A stretch of DNA of 64,000 nt, taken from contig NZ_ALAS01000057.1 of the NCBI RefSeq assembly GCF_000290615.1, positions 43,655 through 107,654 on the forward strand, in the 5' to 3' direction. Source of the stretch: Heyndrickxia coagulans DSM 1 = ATCC 7050. Lineage in GTDB: Bacteria > Bacillota > Bacilli > Bacillales > Bacillaceae_C. The translations under genes and the position numbers were made by a program. The notes below the pieces were generated by a model. It was given only the letters and a program-made list of their open reading frames with translations. It was not told the origin of the DNA and did not search any database. Shown in pieces: positions 56,341 through 64,000 of the stretch. Position 1 is the first letter of the stretch. Every line of letters begins with the position of its first letter.

Positions 56341-57552
56341 TTAAACGGCTGCAGCCGGAGCCAGTTCGATTGCCGGCCCAAAAAATTCATAGCGGATATT
56401 TTCTTTGGCCACGCCAAGCTCAGTTAAAATTTGCACCGTATTTTTCAAAAATGGGACCGGACCGCAAATATAACAAACCGTTTGCGCAGTTACCACCTTT
56501 CCCAAAAATGCTTTGGAAAGATGGCCTGTGAAATCGCAGCCGCTGTTTTCATAAAGGGGATGCCCGTACCCGAAATAATAATGCCCGTTTTCAAGCTTTT
56601 CAATATGGTGTTTTGCTTCCGCTTTAAAAGCATGGAAATCTTCATTGCGGGCAGCATGAATAAAATGGATTTCGCGTTTAGAGCCGGCATCCGCTAAAGC
56701 TTCCAGCATGCTCATCAGCGGCGTCAGGCCGACCCCGCCGCTGATCAGGGCAACCGGTGCTGGTTCATCGGTAAGTGTGAAGACGCCGGCCGGTGCGCTG
56801 ATCTCAAGCTCATCCCCCACTTTGACATGATCATGTAAATACGTTGACACCTTTCCATTTGGTTCATGATCCGCTTCCCGTTTCACCGAAATCCGGAAGT
56901 ACTCATGTCCCGGCCCGCATGAAAGGCTGTACTGGCGGTTAAACAAGTATGTCTCACCCGGAATTTTTACTCTCAGCGTAAGATACTGCCCCGGAAGATA
57001 GGACGGCACCGGGCCCCCGTCCGCCGGTTTTAAATAAAAGGACGTAATGGCATTGCTTTCTTTTACTTTTTTTACAACTGTGAACGGTTTAAAGCCTTCC
57101 CATCCTCCTCTTTTGGTTTCCGCTTCCCGGTACATTTTTTTCTCGACTTCGATGAAAACGTCGGCAATGGATCCGTATGCTTCAGCCCAAGCCTGCAAAA
57201 CCTCTTCCGTGGCCGCATCTCCTAATACTTCTTTAATGGCTTTCAGCAGAAATTCCCCGACAATCGGATAATGCTCCGGTTGAATGCCCAGGCCGCGGTG
57301 TTTGTGTGCAATTTGTTCCACAACCGGCAAGATCGTTTCCAAATGGTCAATATAAGAAGCAGCCGCTAATACAGCATTGGCAAGTGCTGTTTGCTGCCTT
57401 CCCTGTGACTGATTCGTTTGATTAAAAATATTCAGCAGCTCGGGGTGTGCGGCAAACATCGTTTTATAGAAGTATGTAGTAATGTCCGTCCCCTGTGTTT
57501 TTAATACGGGCACAGTTGATTTTACGATCTCAATGGTTTTCTGCGATAACAT
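56341..57552 (-). CDS. hmp: Flavohemoprotein Hmp, nitric oxide dioxygenase
   Basis: Converts NO and O2 to nitrate. 403 residues: globin domain (about 1-135; LLNIFNQTNQSQGRQQTAL with distal Tyr/Gln region, proximal His in EQIAHKHRGLGI), FAD domain (about 150-260, RQYSLS) and NAD domain (SGGVGLTPLMSML, CGPVPF, YEFFGP). The ATG at 57552 is ten bases after GGAG. It is divergent from nsrR, with NsrR-type boxes around its promoter. Confidence 0.95.
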   Translation of the reverse strand: MLSQKTIEIVKSTVPVLKTQGTDITTYFYKTMFAAHPELLNIFNQTNQSQGRQQTALANAVLAAASYIDHLETILPVVEQIAHKHRGLGIQPEHYPIVGEFLLKAIKEVLGDAATEEVLQAWAEAYGSIADVFIEVEKKMYREAETKRGGWEGFKPFTVVKKVKESNAITSFYLKPADGGPVPSYLPGQYLTLRVKIPGETYLFNRQYSLSCGPGHEYFRISVKREADHEPNGKVSTYLHDHVKVGDELEISAPAGVFTLTDEPAPVALISGGVGLTPLMSMLEALADAGSKREIHFIHAARNEDFHAFKAEAKHHIEKLENGHYYFGYGHPLYENSGCDFTGHLSKAFLGKVVTAQTVCYICGPVPFLKNTVQILTELGVAKENIRYEFFGPAIELAPAAAV

Positions 57553-57573
57553 GATTTTCACTCTCCAAATAGT

Positions 57574-57590
57574 AGTATTTAAAATATATC
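57574..57590. promoter_or_regulatory. NsrR-type box 1
   Basis: AGTATTTAAAATATATC, AT-rich partial inverted repeat just downstream of the hmp -10. Similar to B. subtilis NsrR sites at hmp and nasD. Confidence 0.6.
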
Positions 57591-57593
57591 TTT

Positions 57594-57622
57594 AAGATAG
57601 TACTTCTTCGTTTTTAAAGCAA
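57594..57622 (-). promoter_or_regulatory. Promoter of hmp
   Basis: Minus-strand TTGCTT, 17-bp spacer, TATCTT. Confidence 0.6.
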
Positions 57623-57637
57623 TATTTTAAATATATC
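57621..57637. promoter_or_regulatory. NsrR-type box 2
   Basis: AATATTTTAAATATATC, near-identical to box 1 and overlapping the upstream edge of the hmp -35. Confidence 0.6.
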
Positions 57638-57727
57638 TTTAATAATGTTGTCACATTTTCCGGAAAGGAAAAAAATGAACGCCATTTTCGGCGGGAACAG
57701 GTATAATGGGGTTGGCAGGTGATATCA

Positions 57728-58162
57728 ATGCGTTTAACCCATTACTCTGATTATGCTTTGCGCGAATTAATCTATCTCGCTTCATTGGAAGAAGGAAAAT
57801 TAGCCAGCATCAAAGAAATCGCGGATGCCTACAATATCTCGAAAAATCATTTAATGAAAATCACATACGAGTTAAGCCAGCTCGGGCTGGTGAAAACAGT
57901 ACGCGGAAGGGGAGGCGGCATATGCCTGAACAAACATCCCCGCGAAATTAATGTTGGAAAACTGATCCGCATAACAGAAGATGATTTTAAACTAGTGGAA
58001 TGTATGGAAGATGGAGCCTCTGCCTGTATCATCTCCCCTGTTTGCGGATTAAAGCATGTTTTAAACGAAGCCCTCAACGCTTATCTCCGCGTGCTCGACA
58101 AATATACACTGGAAGATTTAGTAAAAGACCCCCTGTCCTACCGGCAGCTGCTTGCACACTAA
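57728..58162 (+). CDS. nsrR: Nitric-oxide-sensing repressor NsrR (Rrf2 family)
   Basis: 144-residue winged-HTH regulator. Start MRLTHYSDYALREL, recognition helix region NISKNHLMKIT, wing VRGRGGGICL, and three Fe-S cysteines spaced C-x8-C-x5-C (ECMEDGASACIISPVCG) that hold an NO-sensitive cluster. The ATG at 57728 follows GGCAGGTG. TATAAT at 57702 gives a leader of about 14 bases. The divergent hmp gene is its expected target. Confidence 0.92.
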   Translation: MRLTHYSDYALRELIYLASLEEGKLASIKEIADAYNISKNHLMKITYELSQLGLVKTVRGRGGGICLNKHPREINVGKLIRITEDDFKLVECMEDGASACIISPVCGLKHVLNEALNAYLRVLDKYTLEDLVKDPLSYRQLLAH

Positions 58163-58300
58163 CAACCAGGGCCGCACTTTTGAAATGCCCGGCCCTGGTT
58201 AAACCGGAATTTTTAACGTTTCCTTCCCCACTATGCTTAGGTCCCCCCTCTCCCTCTTTATTTCTCTTTTATTCCGAAAAATGCCCATTCCAAAAAAATT

Positions 58301-58330
58301 TTGTCTATCGCTCCCAAAAAGTGTTAAAAT
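58301..58330 (+). promoter_or_regulatory. Promoter of the hydratase-family gene
   Basis: TTGTCT, 18-bp spacer, TAAAAT (58325-58330). Confidence 0.55.
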
Positions 58331-58379
58331 GATAGATAAATTATATAAATATAAAAATTTTGGTGAAGGTGGTTTGGCG

Positions 58380-59141
58380 ATGTTAAAGGAAGCTTTTTTA
58401 AATACTTTGTATGATGCTTACAAAAATGGAAAAGCGCTGAACAAGGATATTTTTCCGTCAGGCATCGATTTAGATGAGGCTTACCGGATGCAGCATGCTT
58501 TTACTGCAGCAAAAAAAGAAAACCATGAAACGTTAAAAGGTTATAAGATCAGCATGACAAGCCCTGAAACACAGGCATTATTCGATGCACGCGAACCATT
58601 GTACGGCGAGTTGACAGATCAACAAGTGGCAAACCATATATCCCTGAGCAAAGATACGCTTCATCCATTGATCGAATTGGAATTGGTTTTTCTTGTAAAG
58701 GAGCGGCTTACGGCAGACGCGTCTGAAGCAGACATCATCCAAAAGACACAAGTTGCGCCGGGATTGGAAATTCCTGATTCCCGATTCAAGGACTGGTTCC
58801 CTAAAATGCCAAAAGAACAAGTTTGCGCAGACGGGGCTGTCGGCGGAAAAGTGGCTTTTGGGGAAGCCAAAGATTATACATATCGCGATATTGATGATAT
58901 CCATGGCCAATTGCTCCTTAACGGTAAAGTGCTCGATGAAGGCAAATCTTCAGCTGTCATGGGGCATCCGCTTCATGCCGTAAAATGGCTGCTGAAAAAA
59001 CTGGGCGAACACCAGGCAGCGCTTGAACCGGGCATGTTTGTCTCATCCGGCACATTTGTCCTGCCGAAGCCGCTGGAAGCCGGAACATACAGCGGAAAAT
59101 TTGAAGGAATTGGCACGGTGAAGTTGGCGGTCACAGAATAG
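58380..59141 (+). CDS. 2-keto-4-pentenoate hydratase / oxaloacetate decarboxylase-type (FAH family)
   Basis: 253-residue MhpD/DmpE/DmpH-like protein of the fumarylacetoacetate hydrolase superfamily, enzymes of meta-cleavage pathways. Typical segments are GYKISMTSPETQ, PLIELELVFLVKE (metal Glu pair), DSRFKDWFP and SSGTFVLPKPLEAG. No other aromatic-degradation gene is nearby. The ATG at 58380 has GGTGG seven bases upstream; 49 in-frame upstream codons overlap the promoter and are excluded. Confidence 0.85.
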   Translation: MLKEAFLNTLYDAYKNGKALNKDIFPSGIDLDEAYRMQHAFTAAKKENHETLKGYKISMTSPETQALFDAREPLYGELTDQQVANHISLSKDTLHPLIELELVFLVKERLTADASEADIIQKTQVAPGLEIPDSRFKDWFPKMPKEQVCADGAVGGKVAFGEAKDYTYRDIDDIHGQLLLNGKVLDEGKSSAVMGHPLHAVKWLLKKLGEHQAALEPGMFVSSGTFVLPKPLEAGTYSGKFEGIGTVKLAVTE

Positions 59142-59170
59142 GAATGAAGCACCCGCACAGATAATGAACG

Positions 59171-59213
59171 GCAAAAAACATCTCCGGAAATGCCAACAGG
59201 AGATGTTTTTTTG
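59171..59213 (+). terminator. Terminator after the hydratase-family gene
   Basis: AAAAAACATCTCC / GGAGATGTTTTTT stem. Confidence 0.88.
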
Positions 59214-59470
59214 CGGACATACAGGCACGTGTTTAAAATTAACCGCGTTTGCAGATTTCCCCCGGCACTTAAAATGGATGGCTTTCAAAATCGGCCGGGG
59301 TTCCCAGTCCATGCCGCACCAGACAGGCAAAATGGGTTTTCAAAAAGAGAAAGGGATCATATAACCGGCCAGTTGATCCATGGTTTTACAAAATTATATT
59401 CCTTCCGGACGGTACAATGGGCAGTGCATCCATATTAACGGCGGCATGGCAATGTCATCCTGATTGTAAA
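59214..59470. other. Intergenic stretch without a recognised gene
   Basis: About 250 bp between the hydratase terminator and the next hairpin; no frame with a ribosome-binding site. Confidence 0.4.
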
Positions 59471-59502
59471 AAAAACTGCAGAAAATCTTTTCTGCAGTTT
59501 TT
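59471..59502. terminator. Orphan terminator-like hairpin
   Basis: Perfect 15-bp stem AAAAACTGCAGAAAA / TTTTCTGCAGTTTTT with a TC loop. No gene ends next to it. Confidence 0.7.
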
Positions 59503-59536
59503 TAACGCTTCCAGCCAAATATTAAGGGCCTTGGCC

Positions 59537-59575
59537 AACAGAAAAAGCGCCAAAAGATTTGGCGCTTTTTCTGTT
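59537..59575. terminator. Strong bidirectional hairpin
   Basis: Perfect 18-bp stem AACAGAAAAAGCGCCAAA / TTTGGCGCTTTTTCTGTT with an AGA loop; the likely terminator for the transporter gene that ends at 59659. Confidence 0.75.
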
Positions 59576-59658
59576 TAAAGGCTGAGCCGAGACCCGGAAA
59601 AAGCCGGCATGCCCTGCCATCTCCGGCAAATAAAGTAATGCAAATTCCCTACAGCCGT

Positions 59659-61077
59659 TTAATTGTACAGGTGCTTATTTTCCTCTTGTTTTTCCATCAG
59701 CCACCATAATGAATGTCTTGGATTTTCTACAGCTTCTTTATACTCCGTTTTCGTCGCCACTGTTGGGTACGAACCCTTTAGAGATTTTCCAGAAGTACTG
59801 GTGAACAGGAACATGATGACGAAAAAGCCGACAAGGCTGAAGATTGTCAGATAAAAAGCAGGCGCCAAGGCATTGCCGGTTTGGTGGACCAGCCATGTTG
59901 AGATGAGCGGGGTAGTGCCGCCAAATAATGATACAGAAACATTAAACGTCACAGCCAGTGTTCTGTACCGAATATCCGTGTAGAACATTGTTGGCAAAGT
60001 ACCAGGCATCGTACCTTCATAAGTTGAAAGCAGGATACCCAAAATGAGAATGCCGAAAAAGATGAATATAATTGACTTCATATTGATGAAGTAAAATGCA
60101 GGGACAGATAATAATGTTAACCCGCCCAAGCCCATGATTAAAACCGTCTTGTTTCCAATTTTGTCGCTGAGCTTCCCAAACAATAAAGCGAGCGGGACCA
60201 TAATCACCATAATCAGCGTAATCAATACCGTCCCTGCTGTACCGGATAAACCAATAACCTCATCTAAATACGATGGCAAGTAGGATAATAACATATAGTT
60301 TGTAACATTAAAGAATGCGACAGATACGAAACATACCAGAATGTCCTTTTTATGGTTTTTTAAAATCGAAAGGAAGCTTTCCTCCTGGATACCTTCCTCG
60401 GAAAGTTTATTTTCAAAAATGGGTGTTTCCTCTAAATGGGCTCTCAAGTAAAACCCAACCAGCCCTAAAGGCAAGCCAAGCAAAAATGGAATTCGCCAGC
60501 CCCATGTGACCATCTGCTGGTCAGTTAGCGTGATGAAGAGCGTACTGGCAAGGAGTGAAGCTAATATATAGCCGGCAAGCGTACCGATTTCCAATCCGCT
60601 TCCAAGCACATTACGCTTATTGTCCGGGGAAGATTCTGCAATATAGACCATGGCGCCGGCATATTCGCCGCCAGTTGAAAAGCCCTGAACAATTCTGGCT
60701 ACTAATAAGAACACCGGGGCCCATATTCCAATTTGATCATACGTAGGTAATAAACCGATTAGGAGTGTGGAAAAGGCCATCAAAATAATCGTGATGGTTA
60801 AAACGACTTTTCTTCCATATTTATCTCCGATTCTGCCGAATATAATCCCGCCTAAAGGGCGCATTAAAAAGGCAATCGCAAATGTGGCAAATGTAAATAT
60901 TAATTTCAGCTCGTCATTCTCCACAGCACTAAAAAAGTTCCGGCTGATAATGACCGCTAGATAAGAATACAAGCCAAAATCAAACCATTCCATCGCGTTT
61001 CCTACTCCCGTAGCAAACACACTTTTTTTCGTTTGTCGAATATTAACGATGTTAATTTTTTTCTTGTTAAATACCAT
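59659..61077 (-). CDS. MHS-family MFS transporter (ProP-like)
   Basis: 472 residues, 12 predicted helices. MFS signature between helices 2 and 3 ([13 protein letters not shown]) and the MHS-type start [18 protein letters not shown], as in ProP, KgtP and shikimate transporters. Substrate could be an osmolyte, dicarboxylate or aromatic acid. The ribosome-binding site (AAGGAG) is 12 bases before the ATG. Codons are AT-richer than in the left part of the window. Confidence 0.88.
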   Translation of the reverse strand: MVFNKKKINIVNIRQTKKSVFATGVGNAMEWFDFGLYSYLAVIISRNFFSAVENDELKLIFTFATFAIAFLMRPLGGIIFGRIGDKYGRKVVLTITIILMAFSTLLIGLLPTYDQIGIWAPVFLLVARIVQGFSTGGEYAGAMVYIAESSPDNKRNVLGSGLEIGTLAGYILASLLASTLFITLTDQQMVTWGWRIPFLLGLPLGLVGFYLRAHLEETPIFENKLSEEGIQEESFLSILKNHKKDILVCFVSVAFFNVTNYMLLSYLPSYLDEVIGLSGTAGTVLITLIMVIMVPLALLFGKLSDKIGNKTVLIMGLGGLTLLSVPAFYFINMKSIIFIFFGILILGILLSTYEGTMPGTLPTMFYTDIRYRTLAVTFNVSVSLFGGTTPLISTWLVHQTGNALAPAFYLTIFSLVGFFVIMFLFTSTSGKSLKGSYPTVATKTEYKEAVENPRHSLWWLMEKQEENKHLYN

Positions 61078-61742
61078 TTTTCAAATCTACTCCTTATTAT
61101 GATAGTTTTCGGCATCTGTCTTCCCTTCTATAAAGATTCGTTTTTTTGATACTTGCATTGATAAAAGATTTTTTCATCTTCCGGCATTTGTTTTGGTTTT
61201 CTTTTTCAAAAACCCGCAGACGAATGCAATGGGAATCATCATTGAAATTCAAAAACCACTCGTCGATACTTCGGCATTTCTGCTAATATTTCCAGAAAAA
61301 CCACCGAATAGATGGCAGGCATATGAAGTGCAAGAAATTGATAAACAACTCGAAGATAGCGGGCAAGTGTGCAGTAAGCAAAATGAAAAAGGGCTTAAGA
61401 TGGACTGTGGCGGACGGGAAACGGAGGCTTAAGGCGCCTCTAAAGATTTTTACAGGCAACTGGTTTCCCCACCTATCTTCTTTATACCTTAAATAGTGAA
61501 AGCGGGTTATAATGCCGTTAAAGACGGGACACATCACGGATGAGTAACCGGACAGCGCTCAACAGCTTTTTTGAACGATTTATTAATTAGTTTACCATAA
61601 TCGAAAAATTAACGCAAAAAATCAGCTTACCCCCATTATTTCAACGGATCAGGCCAACAACAATGCTGTAAAATGGTCATTCAATATGTGCTTAAATACT
61701 TCTATTTTTGTCTCACAATTATAAAAAATCTGCTTATGTTCT
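61078..61742. other. AT-rich intergenic region
   Basis: About 660 bp. The longest frame (61193-61432, plus) has no ribosome-binding site and no recognisable sequence. GAGGC / GCCTC near 61430 forms a small hairpin. It looks like decayed sequence. Confidence 0.4.
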
Positions 61743-62732
61743 TCATACTTTTATCTCCCACCTGCTCTTCCCCGTCTCCATAAAGGATACAAGCGATGTA
61801 AGCGCCATCTCCGCCATATCGCTAACCGCCTGGTTGGGGTAAAACGCAGTGTGCGGCGTGACGATCACATTGGGAAAAGATATCAGAACGGCCAGCTGGC
61901 GGTGGGCCAAAATATCCGTGCGGCGGTCATAATGAAAAATTCCTTCCTCATCCTCCAGCACATCAATCCCGGCAGCGCCGGCTTTCCCCGCCTCAATCCC
62001 TGCGATGAGCGCATCCGTATCCACTTCAGCACCATGGGAACAATTGATGATGCATACACCGTCCTTCATTTTTGCAATACGATCCTGGTTAATCATATGG
62101 TATGTACGATCAAATAAGGGTGTGTGGATGGTTATCACATCGCTTTCCTTCAGCAGTTCATCCAAAGATACATATTTCAAAATGCCGCGCAATTCATCTC
62201 TTTCAACGGTGTCGTGTGCAATGATGTTGCAGCCAAAACCGGACAAATTTTTCGCAACAATACTGCCGATTCTGCCGGTGCCAATAATCCCGATCGTTAA
62301 GTTATGCATTTCCCTGCCCTGAATCCCTTCCACAGAAAAATCTTGGGCCTCCACACGGCTTAAGATCTGTTTTGCTTTCCGCACACACATCAAAATCAGC
62401 ATCGTTGCAAAATCGGCGACACAATAGGGCGAATACGCCACATTCGAAAAACGGATGTCATATGCTTTGGCGGCTTCCTGATCGATATGATTATATCCTG
62501 CAGTCCTCAAGCCAATATATTTTACACCGGCATCTCTTAAAGCCATAAAAGTTTCGGCGCCAACCGGATAATTCCCAAGGATCGTCACCGCTTCAGCCCC
62601 TTTTGCTTCCACTGCCGTTTCAGGGGTTAACACATCATCCACATACTTGATGTCCAAATCAAATTTTCTCGCGAATTTCTGAAATAAGGGGAATTCATCC
62701 GCCCTCGTCTCATAGGCAACAACTTTTCTCAT
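61743..62732 (-). CDS. VanH-like D-2-hydroxyacid dehydrogenase with Arg-to-His change
   Basis: 329-residue NAD-dependent enzyme of the D-lactate dehydrogenase/VanH type. Rossmann motif GIIGTGRIGSIVAKN, GLRTAGYNHID substrate loop, catalytic acid region DVLEDEE and catalytic His in VTPHTAFYPNQA. At the position of the substrate-binding Arg (family NxxRG) it reads NCSHG, so this Arg is His. GGAAG precedes the ATG. It may be a low-activity or altered D-lactate dehydrogenase, or act on another 2-oxoacid. Confidence 0.87.
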   Translation of the reverse strand: MRKVVAYETRADEFPLFQKFARKFDLDIKYVDDVLTPETAVEAKGAEAVTILGNYPVGAETFMALRDAGVKYIGLRTAGYNHIDQEAAKAYDIRFSNVAYSPYCVADFATMLILMCVRKAKQILSRVEAQDFSVEGIQGREMHNLTIGIIGTGRIGSIVAKNLSGFGCNIIAHDTVERDELRGILKYVSLDELLKESDVITIHTPLFDRTYHMINQDRIAKMKDGVCIINCSHGAEVDTDALIAGIEAGKAGAAGIDVLEDEEGIFHYDRRTDILAHRQLAVLISFPNVIVTPHTAFYPNQAVSDMAEMALTSLVSFMETGKSRWEIKV

Positions 62733-62765
62733 ACGACAGCTTCCTTTCCATTCATTTTGATCATG

Positions 62766-63384
62766 CTAAAAACAACGCAGGGCTTCATTAACCACGACCG
62801 CAATAAACCCATCTCCTCCCCATGTCTCCCAATTGGATTCCGGTGTCCAGAATCCTGGTTTTGCCACGCCAGCGCCAAGATACCCATGCCCAATCCAACA
62901 AGACGGATCAGCGATTCTTTCTATTTCATTTTTGCCAAAGTGAACGATCGTCCGGTCTTTTTGTACATCGTAACGGCTTCAAAAGCAAAGATTTTACGTG
63001 TTTCCTATAAAACCCCTACACTTTTTATTCGACAAAAGTGGCAGAAATCCTTGTCAAATTTGTAATTTTTGTTTATTCAGGAAGTTCTAGATAGTCGCTG
63101 TCTAAAAGCACTGCGTTGCTTGAATCTACTTCTGACTGGACCGATAAAATATGACTGGAGAATTGTACACTCAAGCTTTCAAATAAAGTTTTCCGTTGTT
63201 TTCATATGAAAATCTTTGAGATAATCTTTCGCAGCATCTGCTGTAATCCAGTAAAGGAATCCATTTCTGCAATTTGATCTGCGCTTTTCTTAATGGCATC
63301 CAGCTGGCTTTTTAACGAACTTGTCGCTGATTTTAATTCATCCGAAAAAGAATGGACTTCCGCCATGTCGACTTTGTTGCCCAT
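62766..63384 (-). pseudogene. Decayed LXG-domain polymorphic toxin gene
   Basis: Reading right to left, an ATG at 63384 with AAGAGG upstream starts an LXG-type helical N-terminus (AEVHSFSDELKSATSSLKSQ; AEMDSFTG). A frameshift near 63250 breaks the frame; the next frame continues the domain (TADAAKDYLKDFHMKTTENF). A second shift near 63195 leads to LSVQSEVDSSNAVLLDSDYL, then stops. Past further damage, 62766-62980 still encodes a coherent C-terminal end (VHFGKNEIERIADPSCWIGH; GFWTPESNWETWGGDGF). Full LXG toxins are about 500-700 aa, so a large part of the middle is missing as well. Confidence 0.7.
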
Positions 63385-63396
63385 GGTTTGCCTCTT

Positions 63397-63510
63397 TTAC
63401 GCTTGCAATTTTCGATCATTATTAATTTGTTCATCGAGTTTCTTGATGGCTCCCCCGGTGTTCTTAAGGGTCTGAATATCTGCTTCCAGTATGAAAAATA
63501 TTTTACCTAT
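63397..63510 (-). pseudogene. Fragment of a small T7SS accessory gene (YwqH/YwqI-like)
   Basis: The 3' end of a helical, charged frame (LEADIQTLKNTGGAIKKLDE..., ending NDRKLQA) lies 12 bases before the LXG start. Small YwqH/YwqI-type proteins usually precede LXG toxins. Its 5' part is not recognisable. Confidence 0.45.
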
Positions 63511-63596
63511 CTCTTAAAAACTATATAAATAGCGGATTATAGACATTAAACCAACGCTCAACGTGTTGTTTTTTAGAATCAATAAATTATCAAACA

Positions 63597-64000
63597 TTAG
63601 ACACGAGCAGTCGCTTTTTTATTATCATTTTTCTTATTATCTCCTTTACAACTTGAAGCCGGATATAAATTACCGTGTGGATCAAAATTGAAGCTTTTAA
63701 AACGGAACTTACAGTACAAAATGACTAATTGCTCAGGAAGAACAAACATCGTCATAAAATATATTAAAAAGGCTAAAAAAATCATAAGCATGTCTTCACT
63801 ATCAAAAGATATTACAGTTTTTAATAAAAATTGGATAATATAGCCAAGGCCAATGCATGCAATAAGGATTACTGCAAAATGAGATTTAATTATATTTCCA
63901 ATATTACTTCGGGCTTGCTGAACGAATCAAATTTGGTCAGATACAAGCCAAATTCCGATTATCAAAATATAAAATAGTGTTGTGTAAAAATTTCAAAAAA
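63597..64000 (-). pseudogene. Membrane-protein gene with in-frame stop (5' beyond window)
   Basis: One minus-strand frame runs from the window edge (hydrophobic YILIIGIWLVSDQI) through a TGA at 63927-63929 and on for about 109 codons (FVQQARSNIGNIIKSHFAV..., helices, then FDPHGNLYPASSCKG) to a stop at 63597. The continuity of helix-rich sequence on both sides suggests a single protein broken by a nonsense change. A restart at the ATG at 63791 would give only 64 residues. Could be an immunity-type membrane protein of the LXG cassette, which is inference. Confidence 0.5.

Noticed and set aside
61193..61432. 79-codon plus-strand frame in the AT-rich gap
   Set aside because: No ribosome-binding site, no promoter, no familiar sequence; treated as decayed intergenic DNA.

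Overview
The window is a chromosomal segment of a spore-forming member of the Bacillaceae. Nearly every gene has its closest recognisable relative in Bacillus subtilis, and the order follows the B. subtilis ykoY-ctaA interval in reverse, with deletions. Spore genes (an alpha/beta SASP, a Spo0E-type phosphatase, PAS histidine kinases), a sigma-D promoter at cheV, class-III heat-shock (CtsR) control of clpE and a VanH-like D-hydroxyacid dehydrogenase fit a facultative, motile, lactic-type bacillus. Heyndrickxia (Bacillus) coagulans or a close relative is my best guess; this is inference from gene content, not a database match.

Layout. 1-10 kb: ctaA (partial), ftsW, ylaN, a repeat-rich non-coding patch, ylaL, phoH-type ylaK, ylaH, typA, ylaF, yktC, ykzI, yktB, yktA. 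10-18 kb: speA, the dual-function RNA SR1 with its peptide SR1P and an apparent CcpN operator cluster, a small membrane protein, then the pdhABCD operon. 18-24 kb: a 23-residue cationic peptide gene, rpoY-rnjA, a YhfH-like zinc-ribbon peptide, the dapH-ykuR lysine/DAP operon, ccpC, the c-di-AMP receptor darB, ykuJ. 25-31 kb: amidase, fadH, a decayed EAL-domain gene and a large MMPL transporter. 31-36 kb: ykyB, cheV, patA (third gene of the acetylated DAP branch), ykwC and an SDR with a changed active site. 36-42 kb: ptsHI, ykvS, a CPBP protease, ykvI. 41-48 kb: clpE behind several CtsR boxes, a Spo0E-like phosphatase, ogt overlapping a KinE-like kinase, two overlapping micro-genes, sspD. 48-55 kb: a TerC protein behind a manganese (yybP-ykoY) riboswitch, prfC (RF3), a second kinase, an oxidoreductase and a Dps protein behind a PerR-like box. 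55-59 kb: a TSUP exporter, divergent hmp/nsrR with two NsrR-like boxes, and a hydratase/decarboxylase-family gene. 59-64 kb: an MHS-family transporter, a VanH-like dehydrogenase whose catalytic Arg is replaced by His, and an AT-rich stretch holding the wreckage of a type VII secretion LXG-toxin cassette.

Common themes are central carbon flow (PDH complex, PTS phosphorelay, CcpC, SR1/CcpN, PatA/DapH/YkuR), stress control (CtsR/ClpE, Dps, Hmp/NsrR) and sporulation signalling. Starts were adjusted by hand where a Shine-Dalgarno sequence and family alignment favoured an internal ATG, GTG or TTG. The most interesting unexplained items are the 23-aa peptide gene, the overlapping 53/45-aa gene pair, the perfect inverted repeats near 2.9 kb and the decayed LXG cassette at the right edge.
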